This document shows, piece after piece, positions 1-7,107 of a stretch of DNA of 54,788 nt. A model generated the notes under the pieces. It searched no databases. It saw only the letters and a program-made list of their open reading frames with translations, and was not told the origin of the DNA. The DNA is from Gemmatimonadota bacterium (lineage in GTDB: Bacteria; Gemmatimonadota; Gemmatimonadetes; Longimicrobiales; Gaopeijiaceae), in the NCBI GenBank assembly GCA_007126575.1, contig SLBA01000018.1:1-54788 (forward strand), given 5' to 3'. Numbering within the stretch: position 1 is the stretch's first letter; each line of letters begins with the position of its first letter. Position numbers and translations under genes: made by a program.

Positions 1-932
1 AGGGTGGGTGCAACGATATATCGGTAGAGGACCCAGGCCGACGTCATGGTCAGGGCCCAGAGGGCCATGATCCCGGCGGCGGCAAGTCCCGGTGTTTCGA
101 AGAGGGTTCGCAGGGTTTCCATGAGCCAGTAGACCCCCGGCGCACCCGTGAGGGCGTCGAGCGAGTAGGCCCAGACTTGTGATCCGAGCTCCGAAGCGCG
201 CCAGCCGACGAAGAGCGCCAGCTCGCGAAGGCTGAGGAGCGGATGGACCACCACGGCGGCGACCCCGGCGATCAGCCCGACGGATGGCGCCATGAAGACC
301 CCACCGGCCACCGCCCACGACTTCGGACTCGAGGGGAGGAGGCGCCGGGAGAGATCGGCCGCCCGCGACACCCAGCTGCGTTCGGGAGCATTCGCGACCT
401 TCGCGATCGCGGCCACCTGGACCTTCGCCATCACCTGATCGGCGAAGTCCGCCGCGGGGGCGAGCTGCGGGAGTTCGTCGAGCTCCGAGAAGAGGGCGTT
501 CCACTCCATTCGAAGGGCCCCGCACGCGAGGCAGTCGTCGAGGTGGGACTCGACCCTGGAACGTGTCCCGCGGTCGAGCGCACCCTCGAGGTAGTCCTGG
601 ATCCCCTGGACCGAGAGGTGCCGGTCGCCCGGCGAGGGGCGGACCCCGGGGACCCGTTCGAGGAGACGGTCGATCCAGCCCGAGCGCGCGGGGGTCCTCG
701 CCTCGACCTCGACGCCCGACATCACCCGTGCCGAAAAGCCCGGCGAGGGGCGCAGGTCCGGAAGCTCCTCCAGCTCGCTGAAGAGGAGGGCCCACCCCTG
801 CATCTCGGACCGACAGCGGGCGCACTCGTCGAGATGGGCGCGCGCGGAGCGCTCCCTCTCCCGGGGGAGTTCACCCTCTGCGAGTGCCTGTAGCACGTCG
901 CTGTCGAGGTGTGGGCTGGAATCCATCGTCAT
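1..932 (-). CDS. Membrane anti-sigma factor with two zinc-finger (ZAS/HC2) domains, C-terminus cut by window edge
   Basis: The reading frame is open from the ATG at 932 to the window edge, about 310 codons. Residues 1-75 hold one zinc-binding anti-sigma domain (HLDECARC, H-x3-C-x2-C). Residues about 105-175 hold a second copy (HLDDCLAC, same spacing), followed by a similar FSELxELP stretch, so the domain is duplicated. Two hydrophobic segments follow, near residues 208-230 and at the cut end. GGAG lies 8 bases before the ATG; a second in-frame ATG is at 926. It sits 76 bp downstream of an ECF sigma gene on the same strand, the usual arrangement for a sigma/anti-sigma pair. I infer that it holds that sigma factor at the inner membrane. 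Confidence 0.8.
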   Translation of the reverse strand, partial: MTMDSSPHLDSDVLQALAEGELPRERERSARAHLDECARCRSEMQGWALLFSELEELPDLRPSPGFSARVMSGVEVEARTPARSGWIDRLLERVPGVRPSPGDRHLSVQGIQDYLEGALDRGTRSRVESHLDDCLACGALRMEWNALFSELDELPQLAPAADFADQVMAKVQVAAIAKVANAPERSWVSRAADLSRRLLPSSPKSWAVAGGVFMAPSVGLIAGVAAVVVHPLLSLRELALFVGWRASELGSQVWAYSLDALTGAPGVYWLMETLRTLFETPGLAAAGIMALWALTMTSAWVLYRYIVAPT

Positions 933-1008
933 TGCTCGGTCTCCATGGTGGGTTCACGGGTCCCTACGGAATCGTGCCCATGCAGGTTTCGGGTGCCGGT
1001 CCGGTGCG

Positions 1009-1599
1009 TCATGCGGCGACCTCGGAGAGAAGCTCCTTGAGCTCGCTTCGACCTCTGTGGATGTAGGTCTTCACGGTTCCCAGGGGGAGCTCCATGATGT
1101 CGGCCACCTCGTCATAGCTGTGTCCCTCGACGTGGCGAAGGAGGATTGCGGTTCGATACTCCGGTCTCAGGCGGGAGATCGCATCCTCGATCTGCCCCCC
1201 GAGCTCACGGTTCTCGGTGTACTCGTCGGGGGTCTCGCCGGTGTCCGGCAGGGTGAAGCGGGTGCGCGCGGTCTCTTCCTCGCCCGACGCGTGCGGGGAG
1301 CCGTCGATCGAGATCGTGTCGAGCTTCTTCTTCCGGAGGTGGTCGATGGTCAGGTTGTTCGCGATCTTGAATAGCCAGCTCGAGAACTTGTATTCCGGCT
1401 TGTAGCTGCCGAGGGCGTGGAACGCCTTGATGAAGGCCTCCTGGGCCAGGTCCTCGGCGAGCGTGCGGTCTCGGACCATGCGGTACACGAGAGAGAATAC
1501 GGGTCTCTCATAGCGAGCGATGAGCTCGCGGAACGCGGACTCCCGCCCCTTGCAGGCGAGAGCCGCGACTTCCCGGTCTTCGAGCGTGGAAAGGTCCAC
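1009..1599 (-). CDS. ECF-type RNA polymerase sigma factor (RpoE-like)
   Basis: A sigma-70 family factor of the extracytoplasmic-function type. Region 2 is seen as the segment from FRELIARYERPVFSLVYRMV through LAEDLAQEAFIKAFHAL and SSWLFKIANNLTIDHLRKK. Region 4 is seen as ISRLRPEYRTAILLRHVEG followed by the helix-turn-helix SYDEVADIMELPLGTVKTYI. Between them is an acidic linker of about 40 residues. I chose the GTG at 1599 (196 aa), with GGAG 11 bases upstream; an in-frame GTG at 1686 would add a Pro/Arg-rich 29-residue leader that the family does not need. The anti-sigma gene lies just downstream. A possible ECF-type promoter at 1706-1731 suggests autoregulation. Confidence 0.88.
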   Translation of the reverse strand: MDLSTLEDREVAALACKGRESAFRELIARYERPVFSLVYRMVRDRTLAEDLAQEAFIKAFHALGSYKPEYKFSSWLFKIANNLTIDHLRKKKLDTISIDGSPHASGEEETARTRFTLPDTGETPDEYTENRELGGQIEDAISRLRPEYRTAILLRHVEGHSYDEVADIMELPLGTVKTYIHRGRSELKELLSEVAA

Positions 1600-1705
1600 C
1601 GTAGTCTGGACTCCGGAGTCCGTCGATGCGGGTCGCGCCCTCTGCGGAGCGACCCGTGGTCGGGTCCGGGACGGTCCCGGACCCACGCTGGGTACCGGAC
1701 TTCCC

Positions 1706-1731
1706 TACGAACCCGCTCTGCACGAAGTTTC
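1706..1731 (-). promoter_or_regulatory. Possible ECF-sigma autoregulatory promoter
   Basis: On the minus strand GAAACTT (1731-1725) is followed after 15 bases by CGTA (1709-1706), which fits the general form of ECF promoters (AAC-type -35, CGT-type -10). It lies upstream of the ECF sigma gene. This is pattern matching with short motifs, so it is weak. Confidence 0.3.
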
Positions 1732-1831
1732 AACGCCTCGACGATCGGGGTCCGGGAACTCGTCCGGTGCTTTCGGGTGAAGCCTCTCCCGCCTCCACCC
1801 ACATCTGCAAATCTACCCGCGAGACGACCGC

Positions 1832-2560
1832 ATGGCGACCGACTCCAGAGCCCGCCCCGAAGAGGGGGAGGCCCGTGAAGATCAGGTGCAGACGATCTTT
1901 TCCGAGATCGCCCCCCGATATGATCTGCTGAATCATGTCCTGAGCCTGAACATCGATCGCCGCTGGCGACGCACGGCCGTGGATCGGCTCGAAGTCGATG
2001 CAGATCCGCAGCGGCGGGTCCTCGACGCCTGCGCGGGGACGTACGACCTCAGCCTGGAACTGGCCCGCAGGACGGGATTCGGCGGAACGGTCGTCGCGTC
2101 AGATTTCGCACGACCCATGCTCGTCGCCGGACAGGACAAGCTGGAGGGAGCCGCAGTGCAGCCCGTCTGCGGCGATTCGCTGCGCCTGCCCTTTCCGGAC
2201 GCGTCCTTCGACGGCGTCATGGTCGGATTCGGGGTCAGAAATCTATCCGACGTGAATGTCGGGTTCCGGGAGTTCCACCGGGTGCTGCGGCCGGGAGCCC
2301 GGCTCGTGATCCTCGAATTCACCACTCCGCCGAATCCGATCATCCGGACGGGCTACCACTTCTATTTCCACCGCGTGCTCCCGCTGATCGGGAGGGTCGT
2401 GTCAGGTCACCCCTGGGCGTACACGTACCTGCCCGAGTCGGTCAAGGGATTTCCCGGCCCCGAGCCACTGGCCGAGGCGCTTCGGGAGGCGGGCTTCCAG
2501 AGCGCGGAGTGGACCCTGGTCACCGGCGGGATCGCGGCGATCCACACGGCGGTCCGGTGA
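1832..2560 (+). CDS. menG: Demethylmenaquinone methyltransferase (UbiE/MenG family)
   Basis: A class I SAM-dependent methyltransferase of 242 aa that carries out the last C-methylation of menaquinone. Residues 22-47 (IFSEIAPRYDLLNHVLSLNI, then DRRWRR) are the family signature at the N-terminus. Motif I is at 64-72, later motifs include DSLRLPFPDASFDG and FGVRNLSD, and the C-terminal YTYLPESVKGFPGPEPLAE matches the family. Oddly, motif I reads D-A-C-A-G-T-Y-D, with Tyr71 in place of the glycine normal in GTGD. No ubiquinone genes are seen nearby, so menaquinone is the likelier product. It is divergent from the sigma gene and convergent with mutM. Confidence 0.88.
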   Translation: MATDSRARPEEGEAREDQVQTIFSEIAPRYDLLNHVLSLNIDRRWRRTAVDRLEVDADPQRRVLDACAGTYDLSLELARRTGFGGTVVASDFARPMLVAGQDKLEGAAVQPVCGDSLRLPFPDASFDGVMVGFGVRNLSDVNVGFREFHRVLRPGARLVILEFTTPPNPIIRTGYHFYFHRVLPLIGRVVSGHPWAYTYLPESVKGFPGPEPLAEALREAGFQSAEWTLVTGGIAAIHTAVR

Positions 2561-2615
2561 GGCTGCGGCCCCGATAAGGTGGGCCGGTTGGAGCGAATGG
2601 CTCCCTGCAAGGAGG

Positions 2616-3446
2616 TCAGGGTGCGGGCTGGCACCGGGAACAGAAGAAGATCGAGCGGTTCGACAGGACCTCCCGGACGATCGGCTCGGCGCAGCGGGGG
2701 CACGGCTCGCCGGCGCGACCGTACACCCGCAGCTTCGCGGCGTACTCCCCCTTCCAGCCCTGTGCGGTGCGGTAGTCCCGGAGGGTGGTCCCCCGGGCGT
2801 CGATCGCCTCGCGGAGGACGCGGCGGATCGCCCGGTGCAGGCGGCGGGCCGCGTCGGCATCGAGCGTGTGCGTTCGGGCCCGGGGGTCGATCCGGGCGAG
2901 AAAGGCGGCCTCGTTCGCGTAGATGTTTCCGACGCCGGCCACCCGCCGCTGGTCCAGGAGCCAGGACCGCAGGGGGGTGGTCGAGCTCTGGAGCCCCCGT
3001 TGCAGTGCCGCTGCGGTGAACTCCGGGCCGAGGGGCTCGGGGCCGAGCGAGGCCGACCACGTCGCGTACTCGCTCGCGGAGTGCAGGCTGAGGTGTCCGA
3101 ATCGACGCACGTCGTGATAGACCAGCGATCCCCGCCCGCCTTCGAGATGGAAGTACACGGCAGGGTGGGTCGGAGGGGCCCCGCTGGCTCCGGGTCCCCG
3201 CAGGAGCAGTCGTCCCGACATCCCCAGGTTCACCACCATCCGGCGGGAATCGCCGAGGCGCAGGACCAGGTTCTTTCCCCTGCGTCCGACCGACTCGAAG
3301 ACGGCGCCGCGGAGCCGGGCCGAGAAGTCGCCCGCCTCACGATCCAGGACATCGGCGTGCACGACCTCGACCCGGTCCACGGTCGCCCCGGTCACCGGAT
3401 CCCGCAGTCCGCGGGCGATCGTCTCGGCCTCGGGGAGCTCGGGCAT
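2616..3446 (-). CDS. mutM: Formamidopyrimidine-DNA glycosylase (Fpg/MutM)
   Basis: A bifunctional base-excision repair enzyme that removes oxidised purines such as 8-oxoguanine and nicks the strand. The protein (276 aa) starts MPELPEAE, giving the catalytic Pro2 and Glu3. GRRGKNLVLRL near residue 55 holds the conserved Lys. The helix-two-turn-helix VAGVGNIYANEAAF is near 170. A C-terminal zinc finger of four Cys (CPRC and CSRC, 16 residues between the pairs) ends the protein. It begins 28 bp after the purD stop on the same strand and is probably cotranscribed with it. Confidence 0.95.
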   Translation of the reverse strand: MPELPEAETIARGLRDPVTGATVDRVEVVHADVLDREAGDFSARLRGAVFESVGRRGKNLVLRLGDSRRMVVNLGMSGRLLLRGPGASGAPPTHPAVYFHLEGGRGSLVYHDVRRFGHLSLHSASEYATWSASLGPEPLGPEFTAAALQRGLQSSTTPLRSWLLDQRRVAGVGNIYANEAAFLARIDPRARTHTLDADAARRLHRAIRRVLREAIDARGTTLRDYRTAQGWKGEYAAKLRVYGRAGEPCPRCAEPIVREVLSNRSIFFCSRCQPAP

Positions 3447-3474
3447 CGGAGGGGAGGGAGCCGTCGGTGGCGGC

Positions 3475-4767
3475 TCAGCCCCGGGGCGAGCTCTCGGGGC
3501 TGAAGGCTCTCCACCCGATGTCCGACCGGAAGGTCTTGCCCTCGAACTCGATGGCGCGGGCGCCCTTCAGGCTTCGGGCACGGGCCTCCTCGAGGTCCGC
3601 TCCGAGGCCGACGACCGAGAGCACCCGGCCCCCGGAGGTGACGGGTCCGTCCTCGCCCTCGGCGGTTCCAGCGTGGAAGATCAGGAGGTCGGGGTCCTGG
3701 ACCAGCTCGTCGGGGATGGTGATCGCCCGACCGGTTTCGTAATGGCCCGGATAGCCCTCGGATGCGAGGACGGTGTTGAGCGCGGCTCCCCCCCGGAACT
3801 CGGGCACGAAGCCCTCGATGCTTCCCCCCCGGGCGACCGCGACCAGGAGCTCGAGGAGCGGGGAGTCCATGAGGGGGAGGACGGCCTGGGTCTCGGGGTC
3901 CCCGAACCGGCAGTTGAATTCGACCACGCGCGGGCCGGAATCAGTGAGCATGAGGCCGGCGTAGAGGAGTCCGCGAAAGGGGGTCGCCGCTCGCTCCATC
4001 GCGTCGAGGATGGGAAGATAGATCTCGTCCCGGACCCGATCGGTCAGCTCGGGGGCGAGGGAGGGCACCGGGGCGTACGCCCCCATCCCGCCGGTGTTGG
4101 GCCCCGTGTCGCCCTCCCCGATCTGCTTGTGGTCCTGCGAGGGGAGCAGGGGGATCACGTGCCGTCCGTCGGTCACCGCGAACATCGAGATCTCTTCACC
4201 CTGCATGAACTCCTCGATCACGATCTCTCGGCCGGCCGGCCCGAAGGCCGCCTCCTTGAGCATCTCGCGAGCGGCTTCGAGGGCTTCCTCGGTCGTGGAG
4301 CAGACGATCGCGCCCTTTCCCGCGGCCAGGCCGGAAGCCTTGACCACCAGGGGGGCCTCGTGATCCCGGATGTGGGCCTCGGCGTCTTCCCACCGCGTGA
4401 AGCAACGGTAGTCCGCCGTAGGGACCCCGGAGCGCTGCATCAGCTCCTTCGCGAAGGCCTTCGAGGACTCGAGCCGGGCGGCGGCGGAGGTCGGCCCGAA
4501 GAGGGGGAGACTGCGCTTGCGGAAGATGTCGGCGATCCCGTTCGCGAGGGGGACCTCGGGACCGACGATCGTCAGGTTGATCTGAGCGCCCTCCGCCCAG
4601 GTCGCCAGCCCCTCGACATCATCGGACGCGAGATCGACGGGGTGGGCGAGCGGGGCCATGCCCGGGTTGGGACGGGTCGCGAAGAACTCGGCGCCCGGCG
4701 CATCCTGTTTAAGTTTCCAGAGAAGGGCGTGTTCCCGCCCACCGTGTCCAATCAGGAGGATCTTCAT
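3475..4767 (-). CDS. purD: Phosphoribosylamine-glycine ligase (GAR synthetase)
   Basis: An ATP-grasp enzyme of purine synthesis that joins phosphoribosylamine and glycine. It starts MKILLIGHGGREHALLWKL, the family N-terminus, and is 430 aa, the usual size. The ATP-grasp core includes PLVVKASGLAAGKGAIV, EEFMQGEEISMFAVTDG, GPNTGGMGAYAPVP and the metal-binding VVEFNCRFGDPETQ. The open frame runs further upstream to 5058, but that part overlaps the universal stress gene and lacks family sequence, so the ATG at 4767 is the start. There is no ribosome-binding site. A strong promoter places the transcript start at or next to this ATG, so the mRNA is probably leaderless. Confidence 0.95.
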   Translation of the reverse strand: MKILLIGHGGREHALLWKLKQDAPGAEFFATRPNPGMAPLAHPVDLASDDVEGLATWAEGAQINLTIVGPEVPLANGIADIFRKRSLPLFGPTSAAARLESSKAFAKELMQRSGVPTADYRCFTRWEDAEAHIRDHEAPLVVKASGLAAGKGAIVCSTTEEALEAAREMLKEAAFGPAGREIVIEEFMQGEEISMFAVTDGRHVIPLLPSQDHKQIGEGDTGPNTGGMGAYAPVPSLAPELTDRVRDEIYLPILDAMERAATPFRGLLYAGLMLTDSGPRVVEFNCRFGDPETQAVLPLMDSPLLELLVAVARGGSIEGFVPEFRGGAALNTVLASEGYPGHYETGRAITIPDELVQDPDLLIFHAGTAEGEDGPVTSGGRVLSVVGLGADLEEARARSLKGARAIEFEGKTFRSDIGWRAFSPESSPRG

Positions 4768-4773
4768 GGCCCA

Positions 4774-4802
4774 AGAGTAGAACAGCGTCGGCGGAGTGTC
4801 AA
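4774..4802 (-). promoter_or_regulatory. Sigma-70 type promoter of purD, predicted leaderless
   Basis: On the minus strand TTGACA (4802-4797) is followed by 17 bases and TACTCT (4779-4774). The start codon of purD is at 4767, six bases after the -10 box, which is where transcription would begin. The -35 box lies exactly in the loop of the inverted repeat at 4783-4818. Confidence 0.65.
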
Positions 4803-4818
4803 AGCTCCGCCGACGCTG
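4783..4818 (-). terminator. 14-bp perfect inverted repeat between the universal stress gene and purD
   Basis: CAGCGTCGGCGGAG (4783-4796) and its exact complement (4805-4818) flank an 8-base loop. On the minus strand it comes 22 bp after the stop of the universal stress gene and is followed by TTCTACTCTT, a weak T-rich tract. It probably ends that transcript, but because it encloses the purD -35 box it could also be an operator or affect purD promoter access. Confidence 0.6.
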
Positions 4819-4840
4819 GGCCCCCCGCCCGGATCGAGGC

Positions 4841-5713
4841 TCAGGCCTGGAGGTCGCGAGCCGACCGGGTGCGCTGGGCTGGACGCAGCGGGCTGGACCG
4901 TCGGAGGGGCGGGTGCTGCGGCTGGCCACGGCGGCGCCCGTCCTTGAGAAGGAGCGCCGAACAGGGAGCGGTCCAGACGGTGGTGCGGGCCGCGCTCGAG
5001 GAGATCCCCGTGGCCTCGTCCGAGGTGCGTCCGTCCACGATGAGCAGGTCCACTTCACCCCTCCGGGCCTGTCGGTCGACCTCGCGGGGCTGATAGCCGT
5101 GGCCGGGATGGCACGGGACGACCGGAATCTCCGCCGAGTCGATGGCGAACGCGGCGATCAGTGGCCAGTTCGGCTCGGACTCGGACTTCGCGGGAGGGCC
5201 GGCAGAGGCGATCAGGGCCTTCGCAGGCCGATGTCCGGTGTCCGCGCTGAACTCACGGGCGTATCCACCGCCACCCTTGCGGACCAGGAGGGTCGAGGCC
5301 GGCGAGTCCTGGAGCAGGGCTCTGGCGACGCTGCCGAGCTCGAAGAAGGGGGTGGCACCGCACCCCTTGGCTCCGGCCACCACCAGATCGTACCGAACGG
5401 ACGTGGATCGCTCGACGAGGAGTCGGGCCGGGTCCCCGCTCAGTTCGACGGACTCGATCGTGAGTCTCGGGTTGGTGAGTTCCCGACGGGCCTCGCGGAG
5501 CCAGTCCGCGGGTGTCGAGCAGCCGGGAAGCTCCGCGGCGACGGGGTGGAAGCCCCGTGCCCTGCGGCGAACTACCTGGTCTCCGGAGTCGGCCACGGCT
5601 CGCACCGCGACGATGTCGACCTGGGCGGCCACCTCGTGATGCAGCAGGTTGTTCAGGAAGCGTGCGGCCTCCCGCGAGTATGACGAACCGTCTGTGGCAA
5701 CAAGGATCTTCAT
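4841..5713 (-). CDS. Universal stress protein (UspA family), tandem domain with degenerate second half
   Basis: Residues 1-150 form a complete Usp domain: it starts MKILVATDGSSYSREAARFL and carries the nucleotide-binding pattern GAKGCG...LGSVARALL followed by ASTLLVRK. Residues about 160-275 look like a second Usp fold (a hydrophobic strand AEIPVVPCHP, then EVDLLIVDGR and APCSALLLKDG) but lack the G-x2-G ATP motif. The Arg/Pro-rich C-terminus (RRRGQPQHPPLRRSS) is unusual. Total length is 290 aa, that of a tandem Usp. The exact ligand and role are unknown. A good -24/-12 sigma-54 promoter lies about 52 bases upstream of the start, which suggests control by an enhancer-binding regulator rather than by housekeeping sigma. 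Confidence 0.85.
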   Translation of the reverse strand: MKILVATDGSSYSREAARFLNNLLHHEVAAQVDIVAVRAVADSGDQVVRRRARGFHPVAAELPGCSTPADWLREARRELTNPRLTIESVELSGDPARLLVERSTSVRYDLVVAGAKGCGATPFFELGSVARALLQDSPASTLLVRKGGGGYAREFSADTGHRPAKALIASAGPPAKSESEPNWPLIAAFAIDSAEIPVVPCHPGHGYQPREVDRQARRGEVDLLIVDGRTSDEATGISSSAARTTVWTAPCSALLLKDGRRRGQPQHPPLRRSSPLRPAQRTRSARDLQA

Positions 5714-5764
5714 CGGGCCGCTCCGAAATCGGGGTGCGTTCGGTCTTCTACCCGCACTGGTATC

Positions 5765-5779
5765 GCAACCCCTGTGCCA
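5765..5779 (-). promoter_or_regulatory. Sigma-54 (-24/-12) promoter upstream of the universal stress gene
   Basis: The minus strand reads TGGCAC (5779-5774), five bases, then TTGC (5768-5765), the sigma-54 consensus with correct spacing. It lies 51 bases upstream of the ATG at 5713 and leaves a leader of about 40 bases. I saw no other intergenic match with the same spacing. An enhancer-binding site was not identified. Confidence 0.65.
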
Positions 5780-5900
5780 GAGGCCGGACGGGCGACGAGG
5801 TGGGGGATTCCCGTGGGCGAGGCCGAAACCCCCGGGTCCGGAGCCCGGTGCGCGGACGGTTCAGGTTGTCACACCTGTGGCGGCATCGCGACGTCTCGGG

Positions 5901-6998
5901 TCACCAACCTGCCCCGGGTCCACCACTCCCCTTCAGGTTGTCGAAGAGGGAGTCGCGCATCCGCTTGGCCGCCGTCGCCAGGTCGTCGACGAAGTCCCGT
6001 GCCTCCTGCCGATACGCCTGAGCGGCGTCGGAGAGGTCGTCGACGTACTCCGGCTCCGGATCACCCCGGCGGGGATACTCGCCGCGGAGGATGCGGTCGT
6101 ATTCTCCGGATTCGATCCAGCTGCGGAGTTCCCCCACCCGCAGGACGAAGAATGGGTGGGTGGTGCCCAGGAGGTTGAGGACCTTGAAGACGGAATCCGC
6201 CACGTCCTCGCTTTCCCGGTAGGCCTCGGCCTGCTCGATGAAGGCGTCGAGGTTCGTGTCCTCCGGGCGCCCCCCGCCCGCCATCTTCAGCATCGTGCGG
6301 AAGACGACCTCGGGATCCTGGACTCCGAGCAGGCCGGCCCGATCCGAGGACAGCTCGCTCTTCCGGTACCATTCGAGGAGTGCGACCAGAACCGCCCGGG
6401 CCGCAAGCCCCACCAGCGGGAAGCCTCGCTCGGCGAGCTGGATCAGCAGGACCATCATGGTTCGGTAGAGGACGTGTCCGCTCGCGATGTGTCCCACCTC
6501 GTGCGCCAGGACGTACCGGAGTTCGTCCTGGTCGAGCAGGTTCACCGTTCCCGAGTTCAGGATGACGAAGGGGCGCTCCATCCCATAGGCTCCAGCGTTC
6601 ACCATCGGGGTCTGCGACACGAAGAGGGGTACTTCCCGGGGGGCGTCGAGCGTCTCCAGGACCTCGAGGTGAAGGGCGTGGAGCCGGGGGAACTGCCGGG
6701 CCGAGACCTGGACGGCGTTCGCCTGAAAGGCCAGGCGAATCGGCTTCTCGCCAAAGAACCCGAAGAGCTTCTTGAGGACCTCGTCGAAGACCGGGATCGC
6801 GCGAAGGGCCGTGAGAGCCGCTCGATCCGCCGGATGCTCCCACGCCCGGGGCGAGATCCCGAGGAGCTGGCGGGGTCGGGATCGCCCTCCCGACCCGCCG
6901 GATCCGGAGCCCTCGCCCGATCTCGGGGGGACGGGACCGTCGCCGGCACTGCCGGAGGCGGGAGGATCCCACGGGGTATTCGGGTCGTGATCGGTCAT
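5901..6998 (-). CDS. M48 family zinc metallopeptidase
   Basis: A peptidase of the HtpX/Ste24 superfamily. Residues 1-50 are a Gly/Pro/Ser-rich low-complexity leader. The zinc motif HEVGH is at 166-170 within YVLAHEVGHIASGHVLY. The third zinc ligand is probably the Glu of KSELSSDRAG near residue 214, as in the family. One hydrophobic stretch, FPLVGLAARAVLVALLEW, lies between the two. There is no N-terminal signal or multi-TM bundle as in HtpX, so this is the soluble or peripherally bound type. The C-terminus is acidic and helical. Its substrate is unknown. It follows the trans-sulfuration gene by 109 bp on the same strand. Confidence 0.9.
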   Translation of the reverse strand: MTDHDPNTPWDPPASGSAGDGPVPPRSGEGSGSGGSGGRSRPRQLLGISPRAWEHPADRAALTALRAIPVFDEVLKKLFGFFGEKPIRLAFQANAVQVSARQFPRLHALHLEVLETLDAPREVPLFVSQTPMVNAGAYGMERPFVILNSGTVNLLDQDELRYVLAHEVGHIASGHVLYRTMMVLLIQLAERGFPLVGLAARAVLVALLEWYRKSELSSDRAGLLGVQDPEVVFRTMLKMAGGGRPEDTNLDAFIEQAEAYRESEDVADSVFKVLNLLGTTHPFFVLRVGELRSWIESGEYDRILRGEYPRRGDPEPEYVDDLSDAAQAYRQEARDFVDDLATAAKRMRDSLFDNLKGSGGPGAGW

Positions 6999-7107
6999 CG
7001 TTCGGTCTCCTCGGTTGAGTCGAGCGGGCTCGGGGGAAGCTCCGCGGTCTGCCGCCCATTCCTACGGCTGCCGGCAGCGGAGGTTTCAGGCCCGAGGCTT
7101 CCGCCGG

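Noticed and set aside
2590-2604. A 5-bp inverted repeat (GGAGC/GCTCC) between menG and mutM as a bidirectional terminator
   Set aside because: The stem is too short and no T tract follows.
3673-4947. A 424-codon open frame on the plus strand opposite purD
   Set aside because: It is a GC-rich antisense shadow: amino acid content is biased to Gly/Arg/Glu, there is no family resemblance, and purD is well supported on the minus strand.
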